The notes under the pieces are model-generated. The model made no database searches. It worked only from the letters and a program-made list of their open reading frames with translations, and was not told where the DNA came from. Of a stretch of 64,000 nt of DNA, positions 38,093 to 47,106 are shown in pieces (the stretch's first letter is position 1; every line of letters begins with the position of its first letter). The DNA lies in assembly GCA_003140215.1 (NCBI GenBank), contig PLJL01000001.1:329283-393282 (forward strand), read 5' to 3'. A program made the translations under genes and the position numbers. The DNA comes from Vulcanimicrobiota bacterium. Its GTDB lineage: Bacteria; Vulcanimicrobiota; Vulcanimicrobiia; Vulcanimicrobiales; Vulcanimicrobiaceae.

Positions 38093-38335
38093 CTAGAGCG
38101 TGTCGAACGTCCCGACGAGCGCGACGCTCGCGTTGCACGCGACACCCGGCAGCGACGCCACCGCGGCCGCGGTGCAGTCGATCGCGAACAGCGAGGTGCC
38201 GGCGGTGTTGGGGAAGTCGAGCGCACCGGCGGTGTCGGGCTGTTGCGTCGATCCCGAGGCGAACAGCGCGCTCGCGTTGAGCGAGGCCTGCGCGGGGAAC
38301 GTCGGGGCACACGGAAACGCAGCGCATCCGCGCAT
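38093..38335 (-). pseudogene. Possible C-terminal remnant of an exported protein
   Basis: In the 314-base gap between the molybdopterin enzyme and mutY, the minus strand holds an 80-codon open frame whose second half has a natural-looking composition (ASLNASALFASGSTQQPDTA, then FNTL-like strand residues ending VALVGTFDTL). Two cysteines (FAIDCTA and GVACNAS) could pair. The beginning is low-complexity and no Shine-Dalgarno or signal peptide is visible. It may be the tail of a degraded gene, or chance. It ends just short of the dispersed repeat at 38347. Confidence 0.25.
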
Positions 38336-38346
38336 ACGCCAGTCGC

Positions 38347-38372
38347 CCCTTCGACAAGCTCAGGGTGACGGG
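38347..38372 (-). repeat. Dispersed palindromic repeat copy
   Basis: CCCTTCGACAAGCTCAGGG (38347-38365) followed by TGACGGG. Read on the minus strand it is CCCTGAGCTTGTCGAAGGG, identical to the grpE copy except for the two central bases. It lies 15 bases from the end of the mutY gene in an intergenic stretch, so transcripts from mutY would carry a hairpin here. Confidence 0.75.
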
Positions 38373-38386
38373 AATCCGATGTGGTG

Positions 38387-39271
38387 TCAGGCCAGACGTA
38401 CTTCCTGTGAATCACAGGTCACGATTCCGTCGCGCACCAGCATGTCTACGACGTTCGGTATTTCGTGCAGGCGGTCGCCCGGAACGCTTGCGGCCAGATC
38501 GCGCAGCAACGTCGCGAGCGGCAGCGCTTCACGCGGCGCGAGATCGCGCAATCGGTCGACGATGCGCCCGCGCAGGTACCGCGTCGAGCGCTCGAACGGT
38601 ATGCCGCTTTGCGGCGACTTGGCCGGCGCGTGCGCGCGGGCGCGCGTAGTCAGCTCGACGGGGTCGACGGGAGCGGCGACGCACGCGTCGCGCAACGGAC
38701 AGATCAGACACTTCGGCGCGCGCGCGGTACAGATCGTGGCGCCGAGATCCATCAGCGCGGAGTTCCAATCGTGCGCAGCGCCGTGCGGGACGGCCGCGAT
38801 TGCGAGCGTATCCAGCGTGCGGTCGTCCGCGAGCCGCGGATGCTCCAGACCCAACGCGACGCGATGGATCACCCGCCGCACGTTGACGTCGACCGCGGCG
38901 TCATCGAGCTCGAAGGCGAAAGCCCGCAGGGCGGACGCGGTGTAGGCGCCGATCCCCGGCAGCGCGCGCAGCGCGGCCGGGTCGGCCGGAAGCAGCCCGC
39001 CGTGACGCGCCTGCACGGCACGGGCGAGCGCGTGCAACCGAACCGCGCGGCTGTTGTAGCCGAGCCCGCGCCAGGCCCGCACGACGTCGGCGGCCTCGGC
39101 GGCGGCGAGCGCGGCGAATCCCGGCCAGCGCGCGACGAACGCTTCGTAGTGGGGGACCACCCGTTCGACCTGCGTTTGCTGCAGCATCAGCTCGCTCACC
39201 AGGATTCGGTACGGGTCGCGCGTCGAGCGCCACGGCAGATGCGCGCGACCGTGGCGCGCATACCATTTCAA
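38387..39271 (-). CDS. mutY: A/G-specific adenine glycosylase MutY, short form
   Basis: 294 residues from ATG. Motifs: Glu27 in SELMLQQTQVERV, the helix-hairpin-helix LPGIGAYTASALRAFAF, catalytic Asp128 in VDVNVRRV, and a complete Fe-S site Cys181, Cys188, Cys191, Cys197 (spacing 6-2-5). It removes adenine opposite 8-oxoguanine. Typical enterobacterial MutY has about 350 residues with a C-terminal NUDIX-like 8-oxoG recognition domain. Here only about 95 residues follow the cluster, as in the short actinobacterial forms, ending in a winged-helix-like LHEIPNVVDMLVRDGIV. Together with nth nearby it gives a small base-excision repair neighbourhood, not an operon. Confidence 0.92.
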   Translation of the reverse strand: MKWYARHGRAHLPWRSTRDPYRILVSELMLQQTQVERVVPHYEAFVARWPGFAALAAAEAADVVRAWRGLGYNSRAVRLHALARAVQARHGGLLPADPAALRALPGIGAYTASALRAFAFELDDAAVDVNVRRVIHRVALGLEHPRLADDRTLDTLAIAAVPHGAAHDWNSALMDLGATICTARAPKCLICPLRDACVAAPVDPVELTTRARAHAPAKSPQSGIPFERSTRYLRGRIVDRLRDLAPREALPLATLLRDLAASVPGDRLHEIPNVVDMLVRDGIVTCDSQEVRLA

Positions 39272-39297
39272 CAGCGCACGCGTCGGGAACAGCCTGT

Positions 39298-39320
39298 CCT
39301 GAGCTCGTCGAAGGATCAGG
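39298..39320 (+). repeat. Dispersed palindromic repeat copy
   Basis: CCTGAGCTCGTCGAAGG (39298-39314) then ATCAGG, in the 44-base gap between the mutY start and the MocR-gene stop. The flanking GT before CCTGAGC and ATCAGG after it match the extended element seen at 40897 and 13546 (TCAGGA). Confidence 0.75.
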
Positions 39321-40767
39321 TCGCGGCCTCCCCGATCCGCCGGATCCCTTCCTCGATCGCACCGCGCGGCACCGGCGTGAGCGCGAGCCGGAAGTTGTGG
39401 TCGCCGCCGGATTGTGCGAAGAACGCTTCTCCGAACAAGAACGACGCGCCGCGCCGCTCGGCACCGGCGAGCAGCGCGCGGGCGCGCGTTTCACGCGCCG
39501 CCGTCGCCCACAAGTAATATCCGTCGCCGCCGCGGGTCACCCGCATCGCCGGCGGCCAGTACCGCTCGATCGCGGCGTACGCGAGGGCGCGCCGCTGCGT
39601 CAGCTCGGCGCGCAGCGCGGCGAGGTGGTCGTCGTAACGGGTCTCGAGATAGTCGCGAACACCGGCCTGGATGTACATCGACGTTGCCATGTCGATCGAT
39701 TGCTTGCGCAGCAGCAGGCGTTCGTAGATCGTGCGCGGAGCGACCAGCCAGCCGAGTCTCAGCGACGGCGCGATGGTCTTGGAAAACGACGAGAGGTAGA
39801 TCACGTACTCGGCGCCGCGCGCAAGCAGCGGGGTCGAGCGCGGCGCCGCCAGCTCGCCGTACGGATCGTCCTCGACGACCGGAACGCCGAACCGCTTCGC
39901 CAGCGTCACCAGGCGATCGCGGCGGTCCGCGTTCATCGTTACGCCGGTCGGATTGTGGATCGACGGCATCGTGTAGATGAAGCGCGGGCGGCGCGTGCGC
40001 AGGATCGCCTCGACGTGATCGACGCGCATTCCGCCGTCGTCGACGGGGACGGTGATGGCGCGCAGGCCCGCGATCTGAAAGATCTGCAGCGCCCCGGGGT
40101 AGGTCGGCGCTTCGACGACGATCTCGTCGCCGGGCTCGGCCAGCGACTGCGCGACCAGGGTGATGCCCTGCGTCGAGCCCGTCAGCACCAGAACGTCGCG
40201 CGCGTCGACGTCGCAGCCGCGCGTGCGCATGCGTGCCGCAATCGTCTCGCGCAGCGGCGCATAGCCCTCGCTGTCACCGTACGTCAACACGAACTTCTCG
40301 TCGCCGCCGGCCCGCCCGAACGACCTCGAGAGGTCACCCAGCGGCGATGGTTCCGCGGGCGGCACGCCTTGCACGAACGCGATGAGGTCACCGTGTTCGC
40401 TCGCGGCGAGCTCGCCGAGCACGGCGGGAAACTGGCCGACCCGCCAGGGCGGCAGCGTGACCCACCACGGCACCGCCGGCGAGCGATCGGGGCGGCCGCC
40501 GTCGAGTGAGGCAACCCGGGAACCGGACCCGACCCGCTGCGAGATCAGGCCGTCCGCCGCCAGGTCGCGGTAGGCGTGAACGACGGTCGAACGGTTGACG
40601 CGCAGTCGCTCGGCGAGGGTCCGCTCGGGCGGCAAGCGCGTCCCTTCGGGCAGCGCACCGGCCAAGATCTGCTCGCGCAGCCGCTCGTAGAGCTGGCGGT
40701 AGATGGGCACGATACTCCCCCGGTCGAGCTCGACCGCGAGTTCCGACGAGCCAGTCCGCATGACCAT
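39316..40767 (-). CDS. MocR-type regulator: GntR winged helix fused to aminotransferase fold
   Basis: About 483 residues from ATG 40767 (ATG 40761 is close by); the longer frame to 40869 runs through the promoter. The N-terminal GntR domain reads SIVPIYRQLYERLREQILAG, LPEGTRLPPERTLAERLRVN, RSTVVHAYRDLAADGLI. After a linker comes a fold-type I PLP domain with TGSTQGITLVAQSL, IHNPTGVTMNADRRDRLVTL, EDDPYGELA, and the PLP lysine in YLSSFSKTIAPSLRLGW. MocR proteins generally use PLP chemistry to sense amino-acid-like effectors. The target could be its own gene or aceE next door, which is divergent across 160 bases. Confidence 0.92.
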   Translation of the reverse strand: MVMRTGSSELAVELDRGSIVPIYRQLYERLREQILAGALPEGTRLPPERTLAERLRVNRSTVVHAYRDLAADGLISQRVGSGSRVASLDGGRPDRSPAVPWWVTLPPWRVGQFPAVLGELAASEHGDLIAFVQGVPPAEPSPLGDLSRSFGRAGGDEKFVLTYGDSEGYAPLRETIAARMRTRGCDVDARDVLVLTGSTQGITLVAQSLAEPGDEIVVEAPTYPGALQIFQIAGLRAITVPVDDGGMRVDHVEAILRTRRPRFIYTMPSIHNPTGVTMNADRRDRLVTLAKRFGVPVVEDDPYGELAAPRSTPLLARGAEYVIYLSSFSKTIAPSLRLGWLVAPRTIYERLLLRKQSIDMATSMYIQAGVRDYLETRYDDHLAALRAELTQRRALAYAAIERYWPPAMRVTRGGDGYYLWATAARETRARALLAGAERRGASFLFGEAFFAQSGGDHNFRLALTPVPRGAIEEGIRRIGEAAT

Positions 40768-40831
40768 CCATTTCTTCGGATTGCCGCTCCAATCCCGGCA
40801 AAATCCCCGGAACGGCCTGCAATTGGATGGT
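40763..40831. promoter_or_regulatory. Inverted repeat spanning the MocR start and promoter, possible operator
   Basis: ACCATCCA (40763-40770) and TGGATGGT (40824-40831) are perfect inverted arms about 61 bases apart centre to centre. The first arm covers the likely MocR start codon. MocR regulators are known to bind paired, widely spaced sites, so autoregulation is plausible. An 8-bp pair can occur by chance. Confidence 0.35.
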
Positions 40832-40896
40832 TCACTCGCTGGAATGGCGGACGGGAGCGGCCGCGGCACGCGCTATGATGATCGCGACCGAGCCTT

Positions 40897-40918
40897 GTCC
40901 TGAGCTTGTTCGAAGGAC
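40897..40918 (+). repeat. Dispersed palindromic repeat copy in the aceE leader
   Basis: GTCCTGAGCTTGTTCGAAGGAC, a nearly perfect palindrome with one extra T compared with the other copies, ending nine bases before the aceE ATG. A hairpin here would cover the region where a Shine-Dalgarno should be, so it may influence aceE translation. Confidence 0.7.
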
Positions 40919-40926
40919 CCACGCCC

Positions 40927-43638
40927 ATGATCGACGCGTCCACCCAAGCCACCCCGGCTACGAACGGCAGCGCCGCCAAAGCCGGCGCGGCGCCCGACCC
41001 GCAGGAGACCCGCGAGTGGCTCGACGCGCTCGACGGCGTGATCGACGCGGAAGGGGCTGGGCGCGCCAGCGAGCTGGTGCGGGCGATCGTGGAGCGCGCG
41101 GCAACGCGCGGCGTGCGCACGCCGGCGGCGCAGACGACGCCCTACGTCAACACGATCTCGGCCGAAGAACAAGCCCACTTCCCCGGCGACGACTCGATCG
41201 AGTCCAAGATCCGGCACTACGTCCGCTGGAACGCGATGGCGATGGTCGTGCGGGCGCAGAAAGACCACAGCGATCTGGGCGGTCACGTCGCCAGCTTCTC
41301 CTCCGCGGCGACGCTGTACGACGTCGGGTTCAACCATTTCTGGCGCGCGCCCGGTCACGCCAGCGGCGGCGATCTGGTCTACTTTCAGGGCCATTCGGCG
41401 CCCGGCGTGTACGCGCGCGCGTTCATCGAAGGCCGGTTCACCGAAGAACAGCTCGTCAACTTCCGGCGCGAGGTCGACGGCGGCGGACTCTCGTCGTATC
41501 CGCACCCCTGGCTCATGCCGGACTTCTGGCAGTTCGCAACGGTATCGATGGGGCTCGGGCCGCTGCAAGCCGTCTACCAAGCGCGCTACATGCGCTACCT
41601 TCAGGACCGTGGTCTCGCCGACACGTCGGCGCGCAAGGTGTGGTGTTTCGTCGGCGACGGCGAAGCCGACGAGCCGGAGTCGCTGGCCGCGCTCGGCATC
41701 GCCGCGCGCGAGAAGCTCGACAACCTGATCTTCGTCGTCAACTGCAACCTGCAGCGGCTCGACGGCCCGGTACGCGGCAACGGTAAAATCATCCAGGAGC
41801 TCGAGGGGATCTTCCGCGGCGCGGGCTGGAACGTGATCAAAGTCATCTGGGGTTCGCGCTGGGATCCGCTGCTCGCCGCCGACCACACCGGCACGCTCGT
41901 CAAGCTCATGGCCGAGACGCTCGACGGCGACTACCAAACGCTCAAGTCGCGCGACGGCGCCTACGTGCGCGAACACTTCTTCGGCAAGTACCCCGAGACG
42001 CGCGCGCTCGTCGAGCGCTTGACCGACGACGAGATCTGGGAACTCAACCGCGGCGGCCACGACCCCTATAAAGTGTACGCGGCGTACAAGGCCGCCGCCG
42101 ACCACACCGGTTCGCCGACCGTCATCCTGGCCAAGACGATCAAAGGGTACGGGATGGGCTCCGCCGGCGAGGGGATGAACATCGCGCACCAGCAGAAAAA
42201 ACTGCTCGTCGAGCAGCTGCGCTTCTTCCGCGACCGTTTCTCGATCCCGATCTCCGACGCCGAGCTCGAGCACGTGCCGTTCATCAAGCCGCCGGCTGAG
42301 AGCCGCGAGTCTGACTACCTCAAGGAACGCGTCGCCAAGCTGGGCAGCGTGCCGGCCCGTCGCCGCAACGTCGAGAAGCCGCTCGCCGTCCCCGAACGCA
42401 GCGCGTTCGGCGCGTTGCTGGAGTCCAGCGGCGAGCGCGAGATCTCGACGACCATGGCGTTCGTCCGGGCGTTGTCGACGCTCTTGCGCGACAAGACCGT
42501 CGGCCCGCGCGTCGTCCCGATCGTCGCCGACGAGTCGCGCACCTTCGGGATGGAAGGGATGTTCCGCCAGCTCGGCATCTACTCGAGCGTCGGTCAGCTC
42601 TACCGCCCGCAAGATGCCGACCAGCTCATGTGGTACCGCGAGGACAAGGCCGGTCAGATTCTGCAGGAAGGGATCACCGAAGCCGGCGCCATCTCGTCGT
42701 GGATCGCGGCCGGTACGTCGTACTCCACGCACGGCGTCCAGACGTTGCCGTTCTACATCTTCTACTCGATGTTCGGGTTCCAGCGCGTCGGAGATCTGGC
42801 TTGGGCCGCAGGCGACATGCGCACGCGCGGCTTCTTGCTGGGTGGGACCTCGGGCCGCACCACGCTCAACGGCGAAGGGTTACAGCACGAGGACGGACAC
42901 TCGCATCTTTTCGCGGCGGCGGTTCCCAACTGCGTCCCGTACGATCCGACCTACGCGTACGAGGTCGCGACGATCGTGCAGGATGGCGTGCGCCGCATGC
43001 TCGCCGAACAGGAAGACGTCTACTATTACATCACGCTGCTCAACGAGAACTACGGGCATCCTGCGATGCCCGCCGGCGCCGAAGACGGGATCGTGCGCGG
43101 ACTCTACTTGTTACGCGACGGCGGGCGGGCGCAGGCCGGTCAACCGCGCGTGCAACTGATGGGCAGCGGCTCGATCCTGCGCGAAGTGCTCGCTGCGGCG
43201 GAGCTGTTGCGCGACGACTTCGGCGTCGTCGCCGACGTCTGGAGCGCGACGAGCTTCACGCTGCTGCACCGTGACGGGGAAGCGGCCGCGCGTTGGAATC
43301 TGCTGCATCCGGACGAGACGCCACGGCGCGCCTACGTCGCGGCGCAACTCGACGGTCACGCTGGACCCGTCGTCGCGGCAACGGACTACGTCAAGACCTT
43401 CGCCGAGCAGATTCGTCCCTTCGTCGACCGCCGTTTCCACGCGCTGGGAACCGACGGCTTCGGACGCAGCGACACGCGCAAGCAACTGCGCGCGTTCTTC
43501 GAGGTTGACCGGCGCTGGGTCGTGCTCGCGGCGTTGGGCGCGCTCGCCGGCGACGGCGCCGTTGCGCGCACGAAGGTCGCCGAGGCGATCGCCAAGTACG
43601 GCCTCGACCCTGCCAAGCCCGAACCGACGACCGTTTGA
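40927..43638 (+). CDS. aceE: Pyruvate dehydrogenase E1 component, homodimeric type
   Basis: 903 residues from ATG 40927; an in-frame TTG upstream lies in the repeat. The large AceE architecture is complete: N-terminal HFPGDDSIESKIRHYVRWNA, substrate loop GHASGGDLVYFQGHSAPGVY, the ThDP motif GDGEADEPES through VVNCNLQRLDGPV, then KTIKGYGMGSAGEGMNIAHQ. The second half has VPIVADESRTFGMEGMFRQL and GRTTLNGEGLQHEDGHSH. It decarboxylates pyruvate and acetylates the lipoyl arm of E2. E1 of this homodimeric kind is most familiar in proteobacteria and actinobacteria. The stop overlaps the aceF start as TGATG. E3 (lpdA) is 14 kb away. Confidence 0.96.
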   Translation: MIDASTQATPATNGSAAKAGAAPDPQETREWLDALDGVIDAEGAGRASELVRAIVERAATRGVRTPAAQTTPYVNTISAEEQAHFPGDDSIESKIRHYVRWNAMAMVVRAQKDHSDLGGHVASFSSAATLYDVGFNHFWRAPGHASGGDLVYFQGHSAPGVYARAFIEGRFTEEQLVNFRREVDGGGLSSYPHPWLMPDFWQFATVSMGLGPLQAVYQARYMRYLQDRGLADTSARKVWCFVGDGEADEPESLAALGIAAREKLDNLIFVVNCNLQRLDGPVRGNGKIIQELEGIFRGAGWNVIKVIWGSRWDPLLAADHTGTLVKLMAETLDGDYQTLKSRDGAYVREHFFGKYPETRALVERLTDDEIWELNRGGHDPYKVYAAYKAAADHTGSPTVILAKTIKGYGMGSAGEGMNIAHQQKKLLVEQLRFFRDRFSIPISDAELEHVPFIKPPAESRESDYLKERVAKLGSVPARRRNVEKPLAVPERSAFGALLESSGEREISTTMAFVRALSTLLRDKTVGPRVVPIVADESRTFGMEGMFRQLGIYSSVGQLYRPQDADQLMWYREDKAGQILQEGITEAGAISSWIAAGTSYSTHGVQTLPFYIFYSMFGFQRVGDLAWAAGDMRTRGFLLGGTSGRTTLNGEGLQHEDGHSHLFAAAVPNCVPYDPTYAYEVATIVQDGVRRMLAEQEDVYYYITLLNENYGHPAMPAGAEDGIVRGLYLLRDGGRAQAGQPRVQLMGSGSILREVLAAAELLRDDFGVVADVWSATSFTLLHRDGEAAARWNLLHPDETPRRAYVAAQLDGHAGPVVAATDYVKTFAEQIRPFVDRRFHALGTDGFGRSDTRKQLRAFFEVDRRWVVLAALGALAGDGAVARTKVAEAIAKYGLDPAKPEPTTV

Positions 43639-44933
43639 TGGCACAGATCGAGCTCACCGTCCCTGATCTGGGCGGCTTCAGCGACATCCCCGTCATCGAA
43701 GTCCTCGTCACGCCCGGTGAGGCTGTGGCCAAGGATGCGCCGCTCGTTACGCTCGAGTCCGACAAGGCGACGATGGAAGTCCCCGCCTCCGCCGCCGGCG
43801 TCGTCAAGGACGTACGCGTGAAGGTCGGCGACAAGGTCTCGCAAGGCAGCGTCCTGGCGACGTTGGAGTCCGCCGAGGCGCCGCCCGCGCCGCCCGCGGC
43901 GGCCGCGCCGGCCGATGCTCCGGTTGCGAAGGCGGACGCCCCCGCCGATGCGCCGCCGGTCAACGGTCGCGCCGAAACCACCGTCCCAACCGCGCCGGCC
44001 GCGGCAGGTGCCGCGTCGAGCGCGCCGGTGCATGCATCGCCGGCGATCCGGCGCTACGCGCGCGAGCTCGGCGCGGACCTCGCGCACGTCGGGGGCAGCG
44101 GCCCCAACGGCCGCATCACGCGCGAAGACGTCGCGGCCTTCGTGAAGTCGGCACTCACGTCGCGGAGTGCCGGGAACGGCGCCCCCGCGGCGGGCGCCGG
44201 TATCGGCCTGGGCCTGCCGCCGTGGCCCAAAGTCGACTTCGCCAAGTTCGGTCCGATCGAACGCGTCGCGCTGACGCGCATTCAGAAGATCAGCGGGCCG
44301 GTACTGGCGCGCAATTGGGTGATGATCCCGCACGTCACCCAGAACGACGACGCCGACGTGACCGAGCTCGAGGCGTTCCGCAAGCAGATCAACGCCGAGC
44401 GCAAGGACGGCAAGGTGACGATGCTCGCCTTTTTGATGAAGGCGGCGGTCGCGGCGCTCAAGCGTTACCCGCAGTTCAACGCTTCGCTCGACGGCGAAGA
44501 ACTGGTGCTCAAGAAGTACTATCACCTCGGCTTCGCCGCCGACACGCCCAACGGTTTGCTGGTACCGGTCATCAAGGACGTCGACACGAAAGGGATCGTG
44601 GAGATCGCGGCTGAGACCTCGGAGCTCGCCGCGAAGGCTCGCGACGGCAAGCTCGGGCCGGCCGAGATGAGCGGCGCCACGTTCACGATCTCCTCGCTGG
44701 GCTCGATCGGCGGCACCTATTTCACGCCGATCATCAACGCACCCGAGGTCGCGATCCTAGGCGCATGCCGGGCCGACACTCGCCCCGTCTGGGACGGTGC
44801 CGCGTTCGTGCCACGGCTGATCCAGCCGCTGAGCCTGTCGTACGATCACCGGGTGATCGACGGCGCGAACGCCGCCCGCTTCACCGTCGAGATCAAAAAC
44901 GCGCTGAGCGACCTGCGCCGCGTGCTGCTCTAA
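43638..44933 (+). CDS. aceF: Dihydrolipoamide acetyltransferase, E2 of pyruvate dehydrogenase
   Basis: 431 residues from ATG 43638, overlapping the aceE stop; translation is coupled. Domain order: one lipoyl domain with lipoylated Lys43 in VTLESDKATMEVPA, an Ala/Pro linker (about 78-132), the E1/E3-binding domain (ASPAIRRYARELGADLAHVG, GPNGRITREDVAAFV), a second linker, then the catalytic domain with SYDHRVIDGANAARF (His404, Asp408). Only one lipoyl domain is present, against three in E. coli. The lipoyl groups would be supplied by LipB/LipA encoded at 61-63 kb. Confidence 0.95.
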   Translation: MAQIELTVPDLGGFSDIPVIEVLVTPGEAVAKDAPLVTLESDKATMEVPASAAGVVKDVRVKVGDKVSQGSVLATLESAEAPPAPPAAAAPADAPVAKADAPADAPPVNGRAETTVPTAPAAAGAASSAPVHASPAIRRYARELGADLAHVGGSGPNGRITREDVAAFVKSALTSRSAGNGAPAAGAGIGLGLPPWPKVDFAKFGPIERVALTRIQKISGPVLARNWVMIPHVTQNDDADVTELEAFRKQINAERKDGKVTMLAFLMKAAVAALKRYPQFNASLDGEELVLKKYYHLGFAADTPNGLLVPVIKDVDTKGIVEIAAETSELAAKARDGKLGPAEMSGATFTISSLGSIGGTYFTPIINAPEVAILGACRADTRPVWDGAAFVPRLIQPLSLSYDHRVIDGANAARFTVEIKNALSDLRRVLL

Positions 44934-44960
44934 GCGCACGCGACGCAGGCCGGAACCGCG

Positions 44961-47030
44961 TCAGTGGGAACGGGCGGCGGTGATCTCGGAGACGATTCGG
45001 TCGGCGTGGTAGACCTTCGCGAACGCATCCAGGAGCACGCGGCTGTCGACGGCGATCGCGCGGTTGCGGTTGGCATCGTACCCGTAGTCACCGCCGAGCG
45101 AGAAGATGTTTCCATCGAAGATCAGCCCGACGACCTCGCCGCGGGCGTTCACCAGCGGGCTACCCGAGTTTCCTCCGATGATGTCGTTGGTAGTCGAGAG
45201 GTTCATCGGCAGCGCGAGGTTGAGCGCCGGCTTCGCGTCGAGCCAACTGCGCGGCAAGACGTACGGCGGCGCGCCGGTGGCGCGCTCGAAAAGGCCGCCG
45301 ATCGTCGTGTACGGCGGCACCTGGGTTCCGCCGAGATCCGCGAAGCCTTTCACGGCGCCGTAGCTCAGGCGCAGCGTGAACGTGGCGTCCGGATCGATCT
45401 TCGTGCCGTAGACCGCGAACCGCGCTTTGGCGATCTGCTCCGCCGCGGCGCGTGACGGCGCCCCGATGCGATCCTCGTCGTCCTTGCGCAACGCGCGCAG
45501 CTGGGGGTCGAGTGCGCGCGCGAACACGATCATCGGGTCGGTGGACGCCGCGACCGCCTCCTTGCCGCCGTCGTAGAGCGCTTTGCGCACCGCGGGATCG
45601 CCCAGCTTCGTGCCCGCGACGAGCCGCTGCGCGAGCTGGTCGGGCGACTCGGTGCCCAGGAACGCCTTCACCAGCGGATCGTCCGTCCCCAGCGTCTCGC
45701 GCAGCTTCGAGAATCCGAACGCCAGCCCGATCTCCTCGAGATCCGGATAGAACGGCGTCCGCACGGCGATCGTGCGCGCGAGCCGCGCCAAGTTCGCATC
45801 GCTGAACTCGGGCAGCCGCTGCGCGTTCGGTTTCGTGCGCTCGTCGGCGACCCGCACCAGCGTCAGCGCCATGCCGACCAAGCCGCGCGCCGCCGCGCCG
45901 GCCGCGGCGTCGCGCCGCCCCAGGCTCAGGCGCAGCGGCTGCAGGCGCTCGATCTCGCTCCATGCCGGCGCGTCTTCGCGCAGTGCGGGCCGCGCCACAA
46001 CGGCGGCGCGCAGCCGCTTTTCCTCGGCGACCTTCGCGTTGAAGAATTGGGGGTCGACGAGCGCCAGGCGCCGTCCGGTCTGTACTTTGATCCCGTTCTC
46101 GAGTCCGAAGAGCCGCTCGTTGGCTTCGCGCAGCTGCTCCGGGCCGCGCCGTTCGAACTCTTCGAGCACACCGCGCATCTCCGCCGCTTGCGCCAAGCCC
46201 GCCGGCAGCGCGTAGTCGCGCTCGTAGGCAAGCTCCGCGACGGTGAGCTCGCGCGAGGTTCCACCGGGATTTCCGGGCACGAACACCAGCTCGCCGGCCT
46301 TCGAGCCGTTCTCGCTCCAGCGCAGATAGTCGGGGCTCGCAGCGGGGCTCCCGTTTTCGTACGCGCGCAGGATGCCGACGTCGAAGTCGAAGCGCGGGAA
46401 GTTGAAGTTGTCGGGATCGCCGCCGAACTGTGCGACCGAGAACTCGGGCGCGAACGCCAGCCGGACGTCGTCGTAGCGTTTGTAGCGGTACAGATCGTAG
46501 AGTCCGCCGTGGTAGAGCGCCACGACCTGACAGCGCACGGATTGGGAGTCGCCGCATGACTGCTGGACGCTAAGCGTGGCAGCACGCAACGCCGCGTTCG
46601 CAGCGGCACCGCTCTTCCCGGCCGTCGCGGCGCGGATCGTCTTGGTCACGTCGGTGATCCCGACGAGCTCGTTGAGCTCGAAGTTCGGGCAACGTTGCTC
46701 GTCCTCGCGCCGCTGCGCGTAGAAGCCGGCTTCGACGAGATTCTTCTGCGCCGTCGAAAGCGCCGCGACGCAGCCCAGCACGCAGTGGTGATTCGTCATC
46801 ACGAGGCCGTCGGGCGACACGAAGGAGGCCGAGCAGCCCAGGCTGCGCAGTGCGGCCTTGCGAAGGTGGTCGAGAAACGCCGGCGACGGGGCGACGCCGT
46901 AGGCTTTCTTCACCTTGGCGGACGGGAAGTTGTCGAACGTCCACATCCCCTCGTCCGCCCACGCGGCGCTGGGGACACACGAAAAGCCGACCGTGGCGGC
47001 GACGAAGAACCAAAGCAGGCGGCGCATCAA
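44961..47030 (-). CDS. Exported S46-family dipeptidyl peptidase (DPP7-like)
   Basis: 689 residues with signal peptide (MMRRLLWFFVAATVGFSCVP, cleavage near AAWA-DEG). Typical family start EGMWTFDNFP. The chymotrypsin-like triad is complete: His in VMTNHHCVLG (81/82), Asp in GGDPDNFNFPRFDFD, and Ser622 in GGNSGSPLVNARGE. At the position 18 residues after the serine, where DPP11 has Arg and DPP7 has Gly, this protein has Gly (FDGN), so preference for a hydrophobic P1 residue is predicted. It should release dipeptides from extracellular or periplasmic peptides. It converges with aceF and is divergent from another exported peptidase at 47164. Confidence 0.92.
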   Translation of the reverse strand: MMRRLLWFFVAATVGFSCVPSAAWADEGMWTFDNFPSAKVKKAYGVAPSPAFLDHLRKAALRSLGCSASFVSPDGLVMTNHHCVLGCVAALSTAQKNLVEAGFYAQRREDEQRCPNFELNELVGITDVTKTIRAATAGKSGAAANAALRAATLSVQQSCGDSQSVRCQVVALYHGGLYDLYRYKRYDDVRLAFAPEFSVAQFGGDPDNFNFPRFDFDVGILRAYENGSPAASPDYLRWSENGSKAGELVFVPGNPGGTSRELTVAELAYERDYALPAGLAQAAEMRGVLEEFERRGPEQLREANERLFGLENGIKVQTGRRLALVDPQFFNAKVAEEKRLRAAVVARPALREDAPAWSEIERLQPLRLSLGRRDAAAGAAARGLVGMALTLVRVADERTKPNAQRLPEFSDANLARLARTIAVRTPFYPDLEEIGLAFGFSKLRETLGTDDPLVKAFLGTESPDQLAQRLVAGTKLGDPAVRKALYDGGKEAVAASTDPMIVFARALDPQLRALRKDDEDRIGAPSRAAAEQIAKARFAVYGTKIDPDATFTLRLSYGAVKGFADLGGTQVPPYTTIGGLFERATGAPPYVLPRSWLDAKPALNLALPMNLSTTNDIIGGNSGSPLVNARGEVVGLIFDGNIFSLGGDYGYDANRNRAIAVDSRVLLDAFAKVYHADRIVSEITAARSH

Positions 47031-47106
47031 GCTCCTGGAGGGGCGGGCGGAACCTCACCGTCTTCTGGGAGCCGGTACGATACCTTGCCGCGTCGCCCTC
47101 AGGCGC

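Noticed and set aside
40873..42732. 619-codon minus-strand open frame opposite aceE
   Set aside because: Arg/Val/Asp-rich shadow; aceE motifs on the plus strand are continuous across it.
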